64,000 nucleotides of DNA from Tuctoria greenei (lineage: Eukaryota > Streptophyta > Magnoliopsida > Poales > Poaceae): positions 157,006,929 to 157,070,928 of the forward strand of contig JAYESD010000009.1 of assembly GCA_036927565.1 (NCBI GenBank), read 5' to 3'. Shown here piece by piece: positions 34,383 through 45,603 of this stretch. The position numbers and the translations under genes are program-made. Each line of letters opens with the position of its first letter. The stretch's first letter is position 1. The notes beneath the pieces are model-generated. The model saw only the letters and a program-made list of their open reading frames with translations, ran no database searches and had not been told where the DNA came from.

Positions 34383-37300
34383 TCAATTTAAGCTGTGAGG
34401 ATGCATAACCCCTATTTCACTACGAATGAAACAAAAACGAGTGAAATCCAAATGTTTTGTAAAAATGTCAGCCAATTGTTGTTCGGTATCTACATGGTGA
34501 AGCACAATGTTTCCTTTTTCAACATTATCACGGAGAAAGTGATACCTAATATCAATGTGCTTGGTTCTAGAATGTTGCACATGGTTTTTAGCAATGCAAA
34601 TGGCACTAGTGTTATCACAAAACAGTGGAACATTATGTAGGTCAACCCTATAGTCCTTAAGTGTTTGAACAATCCAAAGAATTTGTGATCAAGAACTAGC
34701 AACAGCTACATATTCAGATTCAGCCGTGGATTGTGCAACTGGGCTTTGTTTTCTAGAGGACCAAGCAACAAGAGAATTACCAAGAAAATGATAAGCACCA
34801 GAAAAGGTTTCAAAGTAACGATTGAGGAAGAAGGAAGAAAAATGCCAAATTCTTGAGTTCCATGTAAGTACTTGAGAATCCTTTTGACGGCTTGACGATG
34901 TGAAGCACATGGGGAAGCTTGAAACCGTGCACAAAGACATACGCTGAATTGTATGTCCGGTCTTGATGCCGTGAGGTACAAAAGTGATCAATCATGCTTC
35001 TATATTCTTTTTGATCCACAGATTCACCATCTTCATCAAGTTTAAGTGTTGTTGTTGTTCCCATTGGTGTCCGAAGAGGCTTGCTTTTGTCCATGTTGAA
35101 GCGCCTTAGGAGATCTTTTGTATACTTCGTTTGATGCACAAAGGTACCCTCCTTGGTTTGCTTGATTTGCAGCCCCAAAAAGTACGTGAGTTCTCCCATC
35201 ATACTCATCTCAAATTCTGAACTCATCGGCTAAAAAGAAGTGTGTGTGGCCGTCGTATCTGCTCGCCCGGTCGGATGTTTCCGTGAGCAGTAAGCAGCGG
35301 ATCTCCCCTTTTTTTGGGGAAAGCTGGTGGCCCTTTTGGCGAAAGGAGCCAGCTCAGGTTTCTGAAGTGCCTGCAGTATAAATCAGTGAACTGGTTGGAT
35401 GTGCAATCTACCCGATTCCCTATTCATAGCTGAAAACTTGGACACAAGATCATGAGAAACACAGCCAAAGATAATATCATCCACGTACACTTGAACGAAT
35501 AATGAGTCATTGTCATGCTTAAGCACAAAAAGAGTTTTATCAACCTTGCACATGGTAAACCCCTTTTCAAGTAAGAATGTTTTTAACCTATCATACCATG
35601 CTCTAGGGGCTTGTTTGAGACCGTACAAAGCTTTGGACAGTTTGTAAACATGATTAGGAAAATCTGAATTTTCAAAACCCGGTGGTTGTTTGACATAAAC
35701 CTCCTCATCTATGTAGCCATTGAGAAAAGCACTTTTAACATCCATTTGATATAGCTTAAAACCTTTAGATGCAGCAAAAGCTAAAAAAATTCTTATGGCT
35801 TCTAATCTAGCAACAGGAGCAAAAGCTTCATCAAAATCTAGACCTTCAACTTGAGTGAAACCTTGAGCAATCAACCTAGCCTTATTCCTAACCACAACCC
35901 CATCCTTTCTTTGATTATTTTTAAACACCCATTTAGTTCCAATTAAAGTGTGACCTTGAGGTGGAGGTACAAGTTTCCAAACATTATTTCTTTCAAAATT
36001 TTCTAACTCTTCTTGCATGGAAATAATCCAAAATTCATTAGTGAGTGCGTGTGATATATCTTTGGGTTCAAAAGAAGCAACAAAAGCAGAATGAGCATGA
36101 GAGTTTGGATCGCAAAACCTGGACCGTGTGACTCGTTCGTGCAAGCTTCCAATTATCTGTTGCGAGAGATGATCTTTGTAAAACTGTAAGGGAACATATG
36201 TGTCACAAGCTTCTTTTTCATCAGGGTCATTGCAGATTGATGAGCTTGTGGCTTGTGGGTGATCAGAACAAGTGATAGTCGGAGCTTGTTCACAATTCAG
36301 AGTTGGACACGTGTCAACTTCGGAACTACTAGGCAGTATCACCGACTCTTCTTCATCTTCGAAAATACCCTCCCCCTGAGGATATGGATCTGGTCCTGCA
36401 ATATCGGAGCTAGTACCTGGGCTAGCTTCATCAAAAGAAACTTCACAAGTCTCCACAATTTTGTTAGTGTCAAGTAAAAACACACGGTAGCCTCTAGTAT
36501 GAGATGGATAACCAAGAAACATGCCATCAATGGATCTAGGTTCAAATTTATCAAGATTACCATGTTTCTTAACAAAGCATTTGCAACCAAAGACCCGAAA
36601 GTGCGTAACACTAGGCCTATGTCCAAACCGGAGCTCATATGGTGTTTTACCTAGCTTAGCGCGCAAGAAAACACGATTTTAGACATAACAAGCGGTTGCA
36701 ATCGCATCAGCCCAAAATTTCCTAGGAGTTTGATATTCATCAAGCATAGTCCTAGCCATCTCAACTAAGGTTCTGTTCTTTCTTTCTAAAACACCGTTTT
36801 GTTGAGGTACATATGGTGAAGAAAATTGATGATCTATTCCATTTTCAGCACAAAAGTGATCAAAAGATTGATTTTTTAATTCAATTCCATTATCACTTCT
36901 AATTGCTTTTAAAGATCCTGGGTGATAAATTGATAATCTAAGAAATAAAGTTCTAAAGTGATTAAAAGCTTCATTCATAGACACCATAAAGTAAACCCAA
37001 GAGTATCTAGAATAATCATCAACAATAACAAGAACATACCATTTACCTCCAAAGGATTGAACTTGTGAAGGTCCTACGGTGTCAAGGTGCAAAAGTTGAC
37101 CCGGTTCAATTGTCATGATCATTGTGAGAGGAGTATGTGAACCTGCAACCATCTTAGCATGTCTACAAGAAAAGCACACAATTTCTTTGTCACCTTTAAG
37201 CTTAGGCAGCCCACGTATGCGATCAAGAGCACTAACACGCGTTAGGTGATCAAAGCCTATGTGACCAAGTCTACGATGCCAAAAATATAAGTCCTTTGAA

Positions 37301-37735
37301 TCATTAGCAACTAGACACCTATGCTTAGAGGAAGACATATCAGAATCAGCTTTAAAAACTCTTTCAAACCGAGACATGTTAAAAATAAACTCACTATTTG
37401 AACCTACAACTTTGCAGTAGTTTTTATTGAAAATAATTTCTAGATTTTCATCTAGCAATTGTGAAATAGAAAGCAAGTTGTATTTCAAATTTTTGACAAG
37501 TGCCACATCCTTCAAAGTGTAGTGATCATTTACTCTAACCGAACTCTTAGCAATTATAGGAGTTGAAGAATTATTGGCAAAAGTAACATTATCTACACAT
37601 GACACAAAAGAGAGGGAGGAGAACCATTATTTGTTACCGGTCATGTAGCGTGAGCAACCTGAATCCACAATCCAAATGTTCTCCTTCCTCAAACGTGTAA
37701 CCTACATAGAAGCACAATACGTCGATGACTCAATA
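34383..37735 (-). pseudogene. Copia D pol: protease, integrase, RT, RNase H
   Basis: The protease is WIVDSGCSRYMTG, with a TAA soon after (about 37627). The integrase zinc module is FWHRRLGHIGFDHL...CFSCRH, and the core has LLHLDTVGP, RSDNGIELKN and PQQNGVLERKN. One TAA lies at about 36678. RT has QMDVKSAFLNGYIDEEVY, LYGLKQAPRAWYD and VYVDDIIFG. A 201-bp insertion (35227-35427) then interrupts RT before MSSEFEMSMMGELTYFLG. The connection and RNase H follow with shifts (ASRPDIQFSVCLCARFQA, QHSRTKHIDIRYHFLRD, LADIFTKHLD). Catalytic residues are largely preserved, but the gene is dead. Confidence 0.9.
35227..35427. other. 201-bp foreign insertion in Copia D reverse transcriptase
   Basis: The RT frame would read directly from FSA into MSSEF if 35227-35427 were removed. 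The bases tcat occur at 35223-35226 and 35424-35427, a 4-bp duplication. The insert is GC-richer than its surroundings (for example ccgtcgtatctgctcgcccg) and is not related to LTR, MITE or SINE sequence seen in this window. Its look recalls organellar DNA, but I cannot test that here. Confidence 0.6.
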
Positions 37736-38173
37736 CTGGGGTTAGTCAAAAGGCATTTTGGAATCCAGTATTGAGCCATGCGACGTCCAGTAGGAACAAC
37801 ACGCGGAGGTTGTGACAAAACATTAGGTTTATAAGTCAAAGGTTGAGGTTTTCTGTTCTTAACAATTGATTTAGAAGTTGTTACTCGTTTAGAGTGAAAA
37901 TCAGTAGCTCCGAAGGTGTGGACATTTGTTTCGAAAGAAACAGCTGAAGCTCCGGATGCACAAACCGAAGGTCTGAAAGCAAAAACTGAAGCTCCGGAGG
38001 AAACAAAAGAAGGTCCGAGAGCTTTCGGAGCTATCGGAACTACCGGAGCTGTCTTTGCAAGTCTCTTACCAGAGGGTCTGGAAGCTACCTTTTCAAATTT
38101 CTGACTCATTAAAGCAGGTTGCATGTTTCTAATTTTAGGTTTAGCATGAAAGTTATGAGATCTAGCAGACATT

Positions 38174-40066
38174 TTAATGAAATTTAATTTTGTAATCATG
38201 TCTAGATGAGCACCCAGCATTAGAAACAGAATTAGAAAGCACTCCTGCAGATTCAAAGATCACATCCTTTTGTTTAGGAACAGTTTTGATTAAACCTCTT
38301 ACAAATGATTTTACAATTTGAGGTGGATGTGTTTTAGAATAAACATGAGAATCAAAACCTAAACCAGTTTTATCATTACAAGATTTGGATGAACTCAGTA
38401 GCAAGTTTAGATTTTTGTTCCCAAGAAAAAATTGCTCTAGCGTCCTATTCATGTCATCAAGCTTTTTAGACAATTCTAGGCAGTTTTCACATGAAGTTTT
38501 TCCTTTTAATTTGCAATTTGAACAAATTTTAATTTCATGAGTACGTAAAACATTGCTCAGAATGAAAATTTCATTTATTGCATCTTTTAGTTTCTTTTCA
38601 AGATCATCACAACTAGAACAATGCAAATCAATTGTAGAACAAGAAGTATCTTTTAAGTTTCCAATGTCAAGTGCAACAAGCTTTTTGTTCTTTTCAATTT
38701 CAAGTTCATGTCTATCTAGAGTGGAGGAGTGTGCAGTTCTTAGTGTGGACAATTGTTCATAGATTAAATCACATGAGGGACAAGAATCATCACTAGGAAT
38801 CAAGGTTTTCAAACGGTTGATTTCAGATTCTAGTGATTCAATTTTAGTAGCATTAACCCTAAGCTTTTTGTCCTTTTTCTTAACAATAATAGTTGCACGA
38901 GAAATTGCATCACACATTTCATTACAGGTAGAACATACCTCATCATCGTCACTGTTGTGTTCTGCATCCTCCTGACTTGATCTTGATCTTGTTTTGCCCG
39001 CCATGAAGCATAAGTTGGCCAGATCGTCATCATCTTCATCACTTTCAAAGTCTACATCGCTTGAACCGAGCTCTTGAAGTGCAGTGATGAAGCTATTAAT
39101 CATCTTGCGTCCTATGGTACTCTTCTTTTTCTTGTTGGGGTTTCCAGAGGTGGTCTTGACCTTGTTCTGTTTTTCTTCACGGGTAGTAGGACCTGAAAGG
39201 TTAGGGCATTCTGTACGAAAGTGTCCTGTCTTACCACATTCAAAAAAACGTTGAGATCCGGAGCTTCCTCTCCTTCTAGTTCTCACATTTTGCAATGCTT
39301 TTGAGAATCTAGTTGAGATGAGTGCTAACTCCTATTCTGGAAATTCCTCGATCTGCTCCAGGGTTAGTGAGGACAACAAATCAAGAGTATTGCAAGATGA
39401 TGATTGGCCGCAGCTAGGCATATCACGTTGTTAGACAAATGCAATAGACTTATTTTGGTTCTTTCGTGATAAGATGTCAATTTCATGAGTTTTGAGTTTA
39501 GAGTAAAGCACATCTAAAGTAAGTGTACTCATGACAGTAGATTCATGGATAGATATAACTTTCATCTCCCAGATTGACATGTCTAATGCACTAAGAAGTT
39601 TCCTAGCATTTTCACCATCAGAAAAATTAACATTGACACTACGCAAGTTACTGAGAATTTTGTTAAAGCGAGCAAAGAGATCATCAATGGACTCACTGGG
39701 TTGTATCTCGAAGCGCATGTATTCTTTCTTGAACATGTCTTGCCTTACCTCCTTGGTCGTGTTGGATCATTCGTGATAGTCACAAAGTGCTCTCCATACA
39801 TCATATGCCGATCGGAGATGTGCAACGCGATCAAAGTCGCTCTGAGTGAGTCCTTGGATGATCAAGTTTCGGGCTTCGTTGTTGTTGTTGTTGACGCCCC
39901 GTACGTTTGTAGCTGTAACTTGATAGTTTGGTGGCACTTCGTAAGGCTTGTACACCTTCTCCCATATTGCGAAGCCTTGCTCCTGGATGAAAGCCTCCAT
40001 GTGTGCCTTCTAAACCTGAAAATCAATACCAGCAAACACACAAGGTTTGGCGGAGTATTTATCCAT
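38174..40066 (-). pseudogene. Copia D gag
   Basis: The start is ATG 40066 (MDKYSAKPCVFAG), shortly after the primer-binding site. A TAG follows early. The capsid part has MEAFIQEQGFAIWEKVYKPY and MRFEIQPSESIDDLFARFNK. The nucleocapsid knuckle near 39235 reads FFECGKTGHFRTEC, with Phe for the first Cys. A long Ser/Asp/Lys-rich coiled region follows with four CxxC-type pairs (SCPSC, HCSSC, CSNC, SCENC), as is typical of SIRE gag C-termini. The segment 37736-38173 links it to protease and ends in the YWIPK motif. There are several stops and shifts. Confidence 0.85.
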
Positions 40067-40114
40067 GATGATTAGTCAAAAACACGTGAAAATCACAATG
40101 ATTGGAGCACTGTG

Positions 40115-40126
40115 GCTCTGATACCA
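40115..40126 (-). other. Copia D primer-binding site
   Basis: TGGTATCAGAGC on the minus strand, two bases inside the 5' LTR; an initiator-Met-tRNA type. Confidence 0.9.
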
Positions 40127-40128
40127 AT

Positions 40129-41960
40129 TTTAGGATTGAAGAGCACGTAAAAAGCTACCAGAGGGGGGTGAATGGTAGATTTAAAAATCTTACGCAGCGG
40201 AAACAATTAAATTCCAACCCCTTTGGAAGAAAAATGATATCTTAAAGAAATTGTGTGTGAGACAAATCTAAACGTGTTTCACCGGGACAAAAGTGATATA
40301 TATCAGAGAGAATCAAGTCACGAAGAAAACACAAGAAGAATCACTCAAATCAACTCAAGTTATGATCTAAAGATCGAACAAAGGTCAATCTGTCCTACCC
40401 GAGAAAAACAGTTCTGGAACGCTGCAAAGAAACTCGTGTAGATCAAAAACCACAAATCCAATGACCGTAAAATTTTGACAGATGATAGATAATCAAGTTG
40501 TGAAAACATATCAAGAAGAATCACATCAATTGGATCTGTAAAACTCGAGTTATGATAAAACCACCGAAGAAAGGTAGTGTTGTCCAGAAACTCGACGAGT
40601 AAAACTTGTTTGGAACAAGTCAGACGAACAAGGCACAAAAGTTCCTTCAAACTACGAATTTTATTCAATAGAACACAAGAGGAACAGCCCCAAAGTAGTC
40701 TACACGAGCTCTAGCCTCTCTTGCTTATATAACCAGCCCTTAGGCCAACCCAATCTCAACTAGGACTCTAATCCTACTCAGATCACAAATCGAAACTTTC
40801 CATAACTGCTTAGGACTCTTATATACACAGATAGAAGCAATCTTAAGACTTCCAAAATCCTTAGGAGCATATCCCACATTCCTAAAACAACTCAAATTCG
40901 TGACCCACACGAAATCCTATCATGACAAACTCGATACTTTCCATACCGAGCCATAACCGACTCCGCTGCAGCCGAAGTCATCAACCGATACGATCCGATC
41001 TTTCCAACCAGATCTTCCCATCCATAAACCATCTTCGGAACCATGTTTCCACGTCATTCACCGCATGCATACGTGCAAACACCTTCCTTCGATGTCCAGT
41101 AACCTTCATATACACTGCCCTTGATTCAATCATCCTGCGCGACCTCCTGACCCGCTCAACCACAATTCCTCCTGAATTTGGTTGTTGGAACCTCATCTCC
41201 TCCCTGATACTAGTCCAAAGGATCCTGTCACCAGCCATGACTTGAACTCAAGCAACACCTGCACATGAACAAACAACCAATCCGTACGATCCCAAGTCCG
41301 CGACTTGACTCAAGTCAGTTCCGAACACAACACCTTACGTGAGCACCTTACATAAGCATGTTGCAAAGCATATCAAGACGATATCAGCCATATCAACCAA
41401 AACGCACCAAAAACATAGCAAATGAATACTAAGCAATCTTTCTAACAATGTAAAGCAAGTTCGAAACATTTCACAGTAAAAGCGGGAACATTGCGATCAA
41501 GCTCTGAACCTTGCCAAAGCTAACCGGAGCTTGAGCTGGAGCTTACCAAGGCTAGTACAATCTAGCGCCGGAGCTTACCAAACCTAGCAGGACCTAGCAC
41601 CGAAGCTTACCAAAACTAGTCGTACCTAGCACCGGAGCTAACCAAAACTAGTCGGAACTAGTCAACCCAAAAGCCGGAGCTAGAAAAACATGTCGGAGCT
41701 AACCAACATAAGTCGGACCTATCAAAACATATCAGAGATTAACAAAGACATGTCGGCGCTATCAAAGACATGCCGGAGCTAAAGACAAAGATCACCGGAG
41801 CTACCCAAAAACATGTCGTACCTAAACAAAGCAAGTCGGACCTTACATCAGACCTTGCAGAAGCTCGGAGCTAGAGCTGGACCTTGCTAAAAAGATGTTA
41901 TGGTAGCATTCAAAACTTTTATTGTCAAAGCCAATGTATTCATCACACATAGGTCTCACA
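40129..41960 (-). repeat. Copia D 5' LTR
   Basis: It matches 31583-33417. Its terminal tgtagg has become tttagg here, one changed base in the conserved terminus. The CCGGAGCT-type array is at about 41520-41880. Confidence 0.92.
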
Positions 41961-43049
41961 CATGGCCATGTCCCGCCGCATTGTCTTGAGGATGCGATGA
42001 GAAGTGACGTCCCAAGAACCACCATAGATGGTGTTCAGGGTTTTCCGACGTTCGTTATTGGAGGCGTCGGAGTCATCATTGACAGTGTTGTAGACGGCTT
42101 TCAAGACCTTTTTTAGAGTCCTGGAAACCTAGCTTCTCTTTAGTCGGAGCTTCGTCAACTTTTTTGCTTTCCTTACCTTTCACAGAAAGGAGCTTCTTCC
42201 CGGCGCTTGTTGTAGCGCTCGATGAGGTTCTGGACCTCCCGGCACTCTTCCAAGCTGTGTCGATACGTCTTGTGAATCGTACATCATGTTTTGGAACTGA
42301 TGCCGTCCTCTGATGAAGGACGAGGTCGCTTCTTGGGGTGTGGCCCCCAGCTTCCAGGAGCTGCAGCAGCAGCAACCGGAGCGCCGGCCAACGGCTTCTT
42401 TTTGCCATTGGGCTTATTCTTCTTCTTCTTGCCACTACTAGAGGTAGCAGCTTTAGTTTTGGAGGACTTCTGGTTGGCCTACGGAGCTGGCTTGGAGTGC
42501 ATTTCATAGCCCTCCGCAGCTCTAGTGCATTTGTCAGCTAGGCTGAAGAGTTCCATGACGATGGTAACTTCTTTGATAGCCAGCTTCTCTAGCATCTTCT
42601 TATCTCGAACACTCTGTTTGAATGCAACGATAACAGAAGAGATTGAGATAGAAGGAATGGTATTGCGTACCTGAGAGAATCACTGGATGAAGGACCATAA
42701 CAATTCCCCTGATATTTGCTTTACAGCAAACAAGTCCAATTCAGTAGAGTAGATTTGTAGAAATTCGGCGGGTTGATTGTCCCGTCGAATTTTTCCGGCA
42801 AGTGAGACCAAAACTTCTCTGGCCACCTAACCATGCGTAAGTGCATGGCCAGGGTAGAACAACCTCCTCCCACTCCTTGAGGAGCAGGGTTGTCCCGAGC
42901 CTCCCGTCTTTTGCGAGCACGCTCGATATGGACAAAGTTGTCCTATTGCCGGTAGCGGCGATCCAGTTCCGACCGCAGGTCATGAGTCGGAATCCTGGTG
43001 ATGGTATGGGTGCGTCGTGCCCCAGGAGGCAATGAAGTCACCTACTGGG

Positions 43050-44276
43050 TGTTGGTATTTCTTAACACCACAGAGTTATCCGCAAGCGCACAGAAATACC
43101 ATTGTAGCACTTCCCCTTAAGGAGTATTCCCAAGGGTATCGAATCCAAAGAACGTGTGTGCTAATCTTTCGAACTAACTCACCCAAGGATACAAAGTTGT
43201 TTGGTAGGCAAGTAACAGAGAGGAATTCAAAGTATTGATCCTAATTCAAGGTAGTTTGCAATAGATGCTTGCTTCAGGCACGGGCTTACTCCTAGCAATA
43301 CTAGGATGACTCCCGCCAAGAGCCTATGGCATAGCCGAACGTGAAGGATTACAAAGGACAGATAGGGTTGTCACCACCTACTACCTACCTCTTCAATCTG
43401 TGGGTCTACGAGATATCGACTGATGATTTATAACCTAAGCACCACACTTACGTTCTAAATCACTACTCTAGTTGTTTCGAACACAAAGCTACAACTAGAG
43501 CCTATAATGAATTAAAGCAGTGAACCCACAAGTAACTACTTGTGCAAACTACTAAAAATAAAAGATCAAACTTGTATTGAATTCACAAAGGCTTACTTGA
43601 TTGAGTAAAATCTTTGTAGGGGTACAAGTGTAGAAGAGGGACTTGACAAGCCCAAGCCTCCTTCTTCTAGACTCTTCACCACACTCTCCTTCTACTTTGG
43701 TAGCCTCTAGGACTACTCTAAACCTTTGGAGTGTAGCACTATTCTCAAATTTTGGTGTGTGTGAGAATTGAGGTGAGGGGGTCTATATATAGGTGGAGAA
43801 GGGTCGGTTCCAACTACAATTTACGCGCGAATCAGTCACCATTGACTCCAGGGAGCCGGGAGGAGCCAACACGTGTCGTTTGACCGAGTTTGGTGCCAGG
43901 AAGAGGTCGGTCGAACCCCTGGTTCGACCGACCTAGTCAAGCCTCCCCTCGGGGAGTGCTTCCTCCAGGTGGCTTCCAGGTGGGCCTCCTTGATGTATAT
44001 GGGTGCAACACCGTTGGATCTCCTCGTATTCTTCTGTTTTTGGGCCATTTGATCCATGTGTTGCCACGTGTCATCGCCTGATTCGTTGAAATCCATTTTC
44101 ATATATTCATCCCTGCGTGTTTTGGTATTTTGGGTAATAATTCACCTGCATACAAATAGACACCAACACTTGTGGAATTGGGTTAGTGTATACCCTAACA
44201 CTATATTTGGTGTTTCTTTTATGCACATTATGAGGTGAATTGATGGTCAAAATATGGTACTTAAGGACCGTCAACA
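43050..44276. mobile_element. Solo LTR F in Gypsy B gag
   Basis: It is 1227 bp, begins tgttggtatttcttaaca and ends accgtcaaca, flanked by a perfect TSD ctggg (43045-43049 and 44277-44281). The opening (ccacagagttatccgcaagc) is typical of grass Gypsy LTRs. No internal region exists, so it is a recombined solo LTR unrelated to B. It holds a strong hairpin at 43905-43933. Confidence 0.9.
43905..43933. repeat. Perfect 12-bp-arm hairpin in solo LTR F
   Basis: GGTCGGTCGAAC and GTTCGACCGACC are exact reverse complements separated by five bases. Nothing else in this LTR matches it. Confidence 0.85.
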
Positions 44277-44732
44277 CTGGGAGGCGGCACACCTCCTTTG
44301 TTGAGAGGCTTGTGGACCAAGCCAACCGGACAGGGTCCGTCGTTGTGAAGGTGCTCGCCCCGAAAGAGGAGGACCTTGGTTGCTGATGTCTGCAGCCGCA
44401 GCTGTGACCAGATGGTCGACATCATCCCTCCACTGCTCCATAGCACCCTGGGGTGCACCTGGAGGTGGTGGATGTTGCAGAAGAGCTCGAGCAGCAATGA
44501 GCGCGTGCTAGGGATTGTTGTTTGCCGATGCGGTGATCGACGCAGATGCCCCATCTCGTTGATTGACATTGTTTGTCGGAACAGATGGTGCTACAGTGCC
44601 TATCGAAGCGTTGGCACCTGCTGGTTGCTGAACGTTGGTGGGGTTGCCTCCAACAGGTTGTTCCACATGATTTCTGTTGGATGATCCAACAGCTGAATTC
44701 ACCATCTTGTGATCTTGAAACAAACGCGCCCA

Positions 44733-44750
44733 CCTTCCTGGCGCGCCAAA
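44733..44750 (-). other. Gypsy B primer-binding site
   Basis: On the minus strand the sequence directly after the 5' LTR is TTTGGCGCGCCAGGAAGG, a known style of primer site in grass Gypsy elements. The matching tRNA is not assigned. Confidence 0.75.
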
Positions 44751-45603
44751 TGTCGAAGTGTGGAATACGACACTTCCCCCGGACCCGTTGAAAAACGGCC
44801 CGCAGAGGTTCTTTTGTGGTTGGGGGACACAAGATCAATACCAAGATGGTGACCTCAGGGATTTACGTGGTTCGGGCCGCCTGAGCGTAACACCATACTC
44901 CACGGGGTTTGTGTAATTGTATTCAGCGAGTGAGTTCACTAAGGTTAGGTCGCAATCGCCTGGATCTTCCTCCCTAGTGTTCGTGCGGTATAATCCTTTT
45001 ATAGTTCTAAGGACTGACCGTTACAAAGCTGGCCTAGCCCGACATGTGGCCCTGGCGTGCTTAATGACCTAATACACTGTCCAAAGAGTATTAAGTACAA
45101 TTAATAGTGTGATAACATGCCTTCATGGTAGCGTTACCCTATTAACAGTGCACTGATCATGTGTCATTAATATGACATTAATGACACATTATCAGACCGT
45201 ATAACTGCCACTTTAACCATCCTTGAATGTTTGTAATGGTCATGATCGGTTTACATTCCTGTTGGTGATGAAGGTTCGGAGGCTCCACACGTGGCATATC
45301 CGGAGCTTTCCCTTGTGGGACAGTAGGTCTGGAGTCGCTGTACATGTGTCGGTACTGGAGCTCCTCTATGACGGGGGCTAGGTCCGGGGGTGTTCTACAC
45401 GTGTAGTCGCTGGAGCTTCCCTTGGTTGGGAGTTTTGTTCCGGGCTTATTTTACACGCGTTAACCCGGGAGCCAACCATGTGAGGGGAGCGGGTCCAGTG
45501 CAACGTGCCATATGGGACCTGCGAGTGCCTTTGATTTTGACGGGTGAAACTTTCTTGAACTTGTTGCGGTATCGTGGGGTACCCGGTACGTAGGGTACCG
45601 ACA
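44751..45603 (-). repeat. Gypsy B 5' LTR
   Basis: It begins tgtcgaagtgtggaat and ends agggtaccgaca, followed by the TSD cacat. It pairs with 9405-10258. Confidence 0.93.

Larger units (their letters stand above)
31583..41960 (-). mobile_element. Copia D, SIRE/Maximus-like retrotransposon nested in Gypsy B
   Basis: The 10.4-kb element has LTRs of about 1.83 kb (31583-33417 and 40129-41960). Flanks are cacgg (31578-31582) and catgg (41961-41965), a target duplication with one C-to-T change at a CpG. The primer-binding site, gag, protease, integrase, RT and RNase H run on the minus strand, ending in a polypurine tract (AAGGGGGAGAT) at the 3' LTR. It lies at the gag/protease boundary of Gypsy B. 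Unlike Copia E it has no third ORF. Confidence 0.92.
41961..44705 (-). pseudogene. Gypsy B gag, split by solo LTR F
   Basis: The start is ATG 44705 (MVNSAVGSSNRN), about 30 bp after the primer-binding site. The N-terminal part is Asn/Gln/Ala/Pro-rich with a poly-Pro spot (QHPPPPGAP). After solo LTR F (43050-44276) the capsid core follows with a stretch of the form WPEKFWSHLPEKFDGTIN. Downstream comes a Lys-rich linker (SSGKKKNKPNGKKKP) and a conserved gypsy segment IHKTYRHSLEECREVQNL. Stops and frameshifts are frequent. The gene ends abruptly at 41961, where Copia D begins, and the protease resumes at 31582. Confidence 0.8.
9405..45603 (-). mobile_element. Gypsy B, Tat-like LTR retrotransposon nested in Copia A
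   Basis: LTRs of about 854 bp lie at 9405-10258 (3') and 44751-45603 (5'), flanked by a perfect TSD cacat (9400-9404 and 45604-45608). Minus-strand order: primer-binding site, gag, protease, reverse transcriptase, RNase H, integrase, then a long 3' spacer that carries an antisense gene on the plus strand. That order is Gypsy. A second RNase-H-like module (WTLYFDGS) between RNase H and integrase, and the antisense ORF, point to the Tat lineage. Four later insertions lie within it: Copia E, a solo LTR of its own family, Copia D and solo LTR F. Without them it is about 13 kb. Confidence 0.9.
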
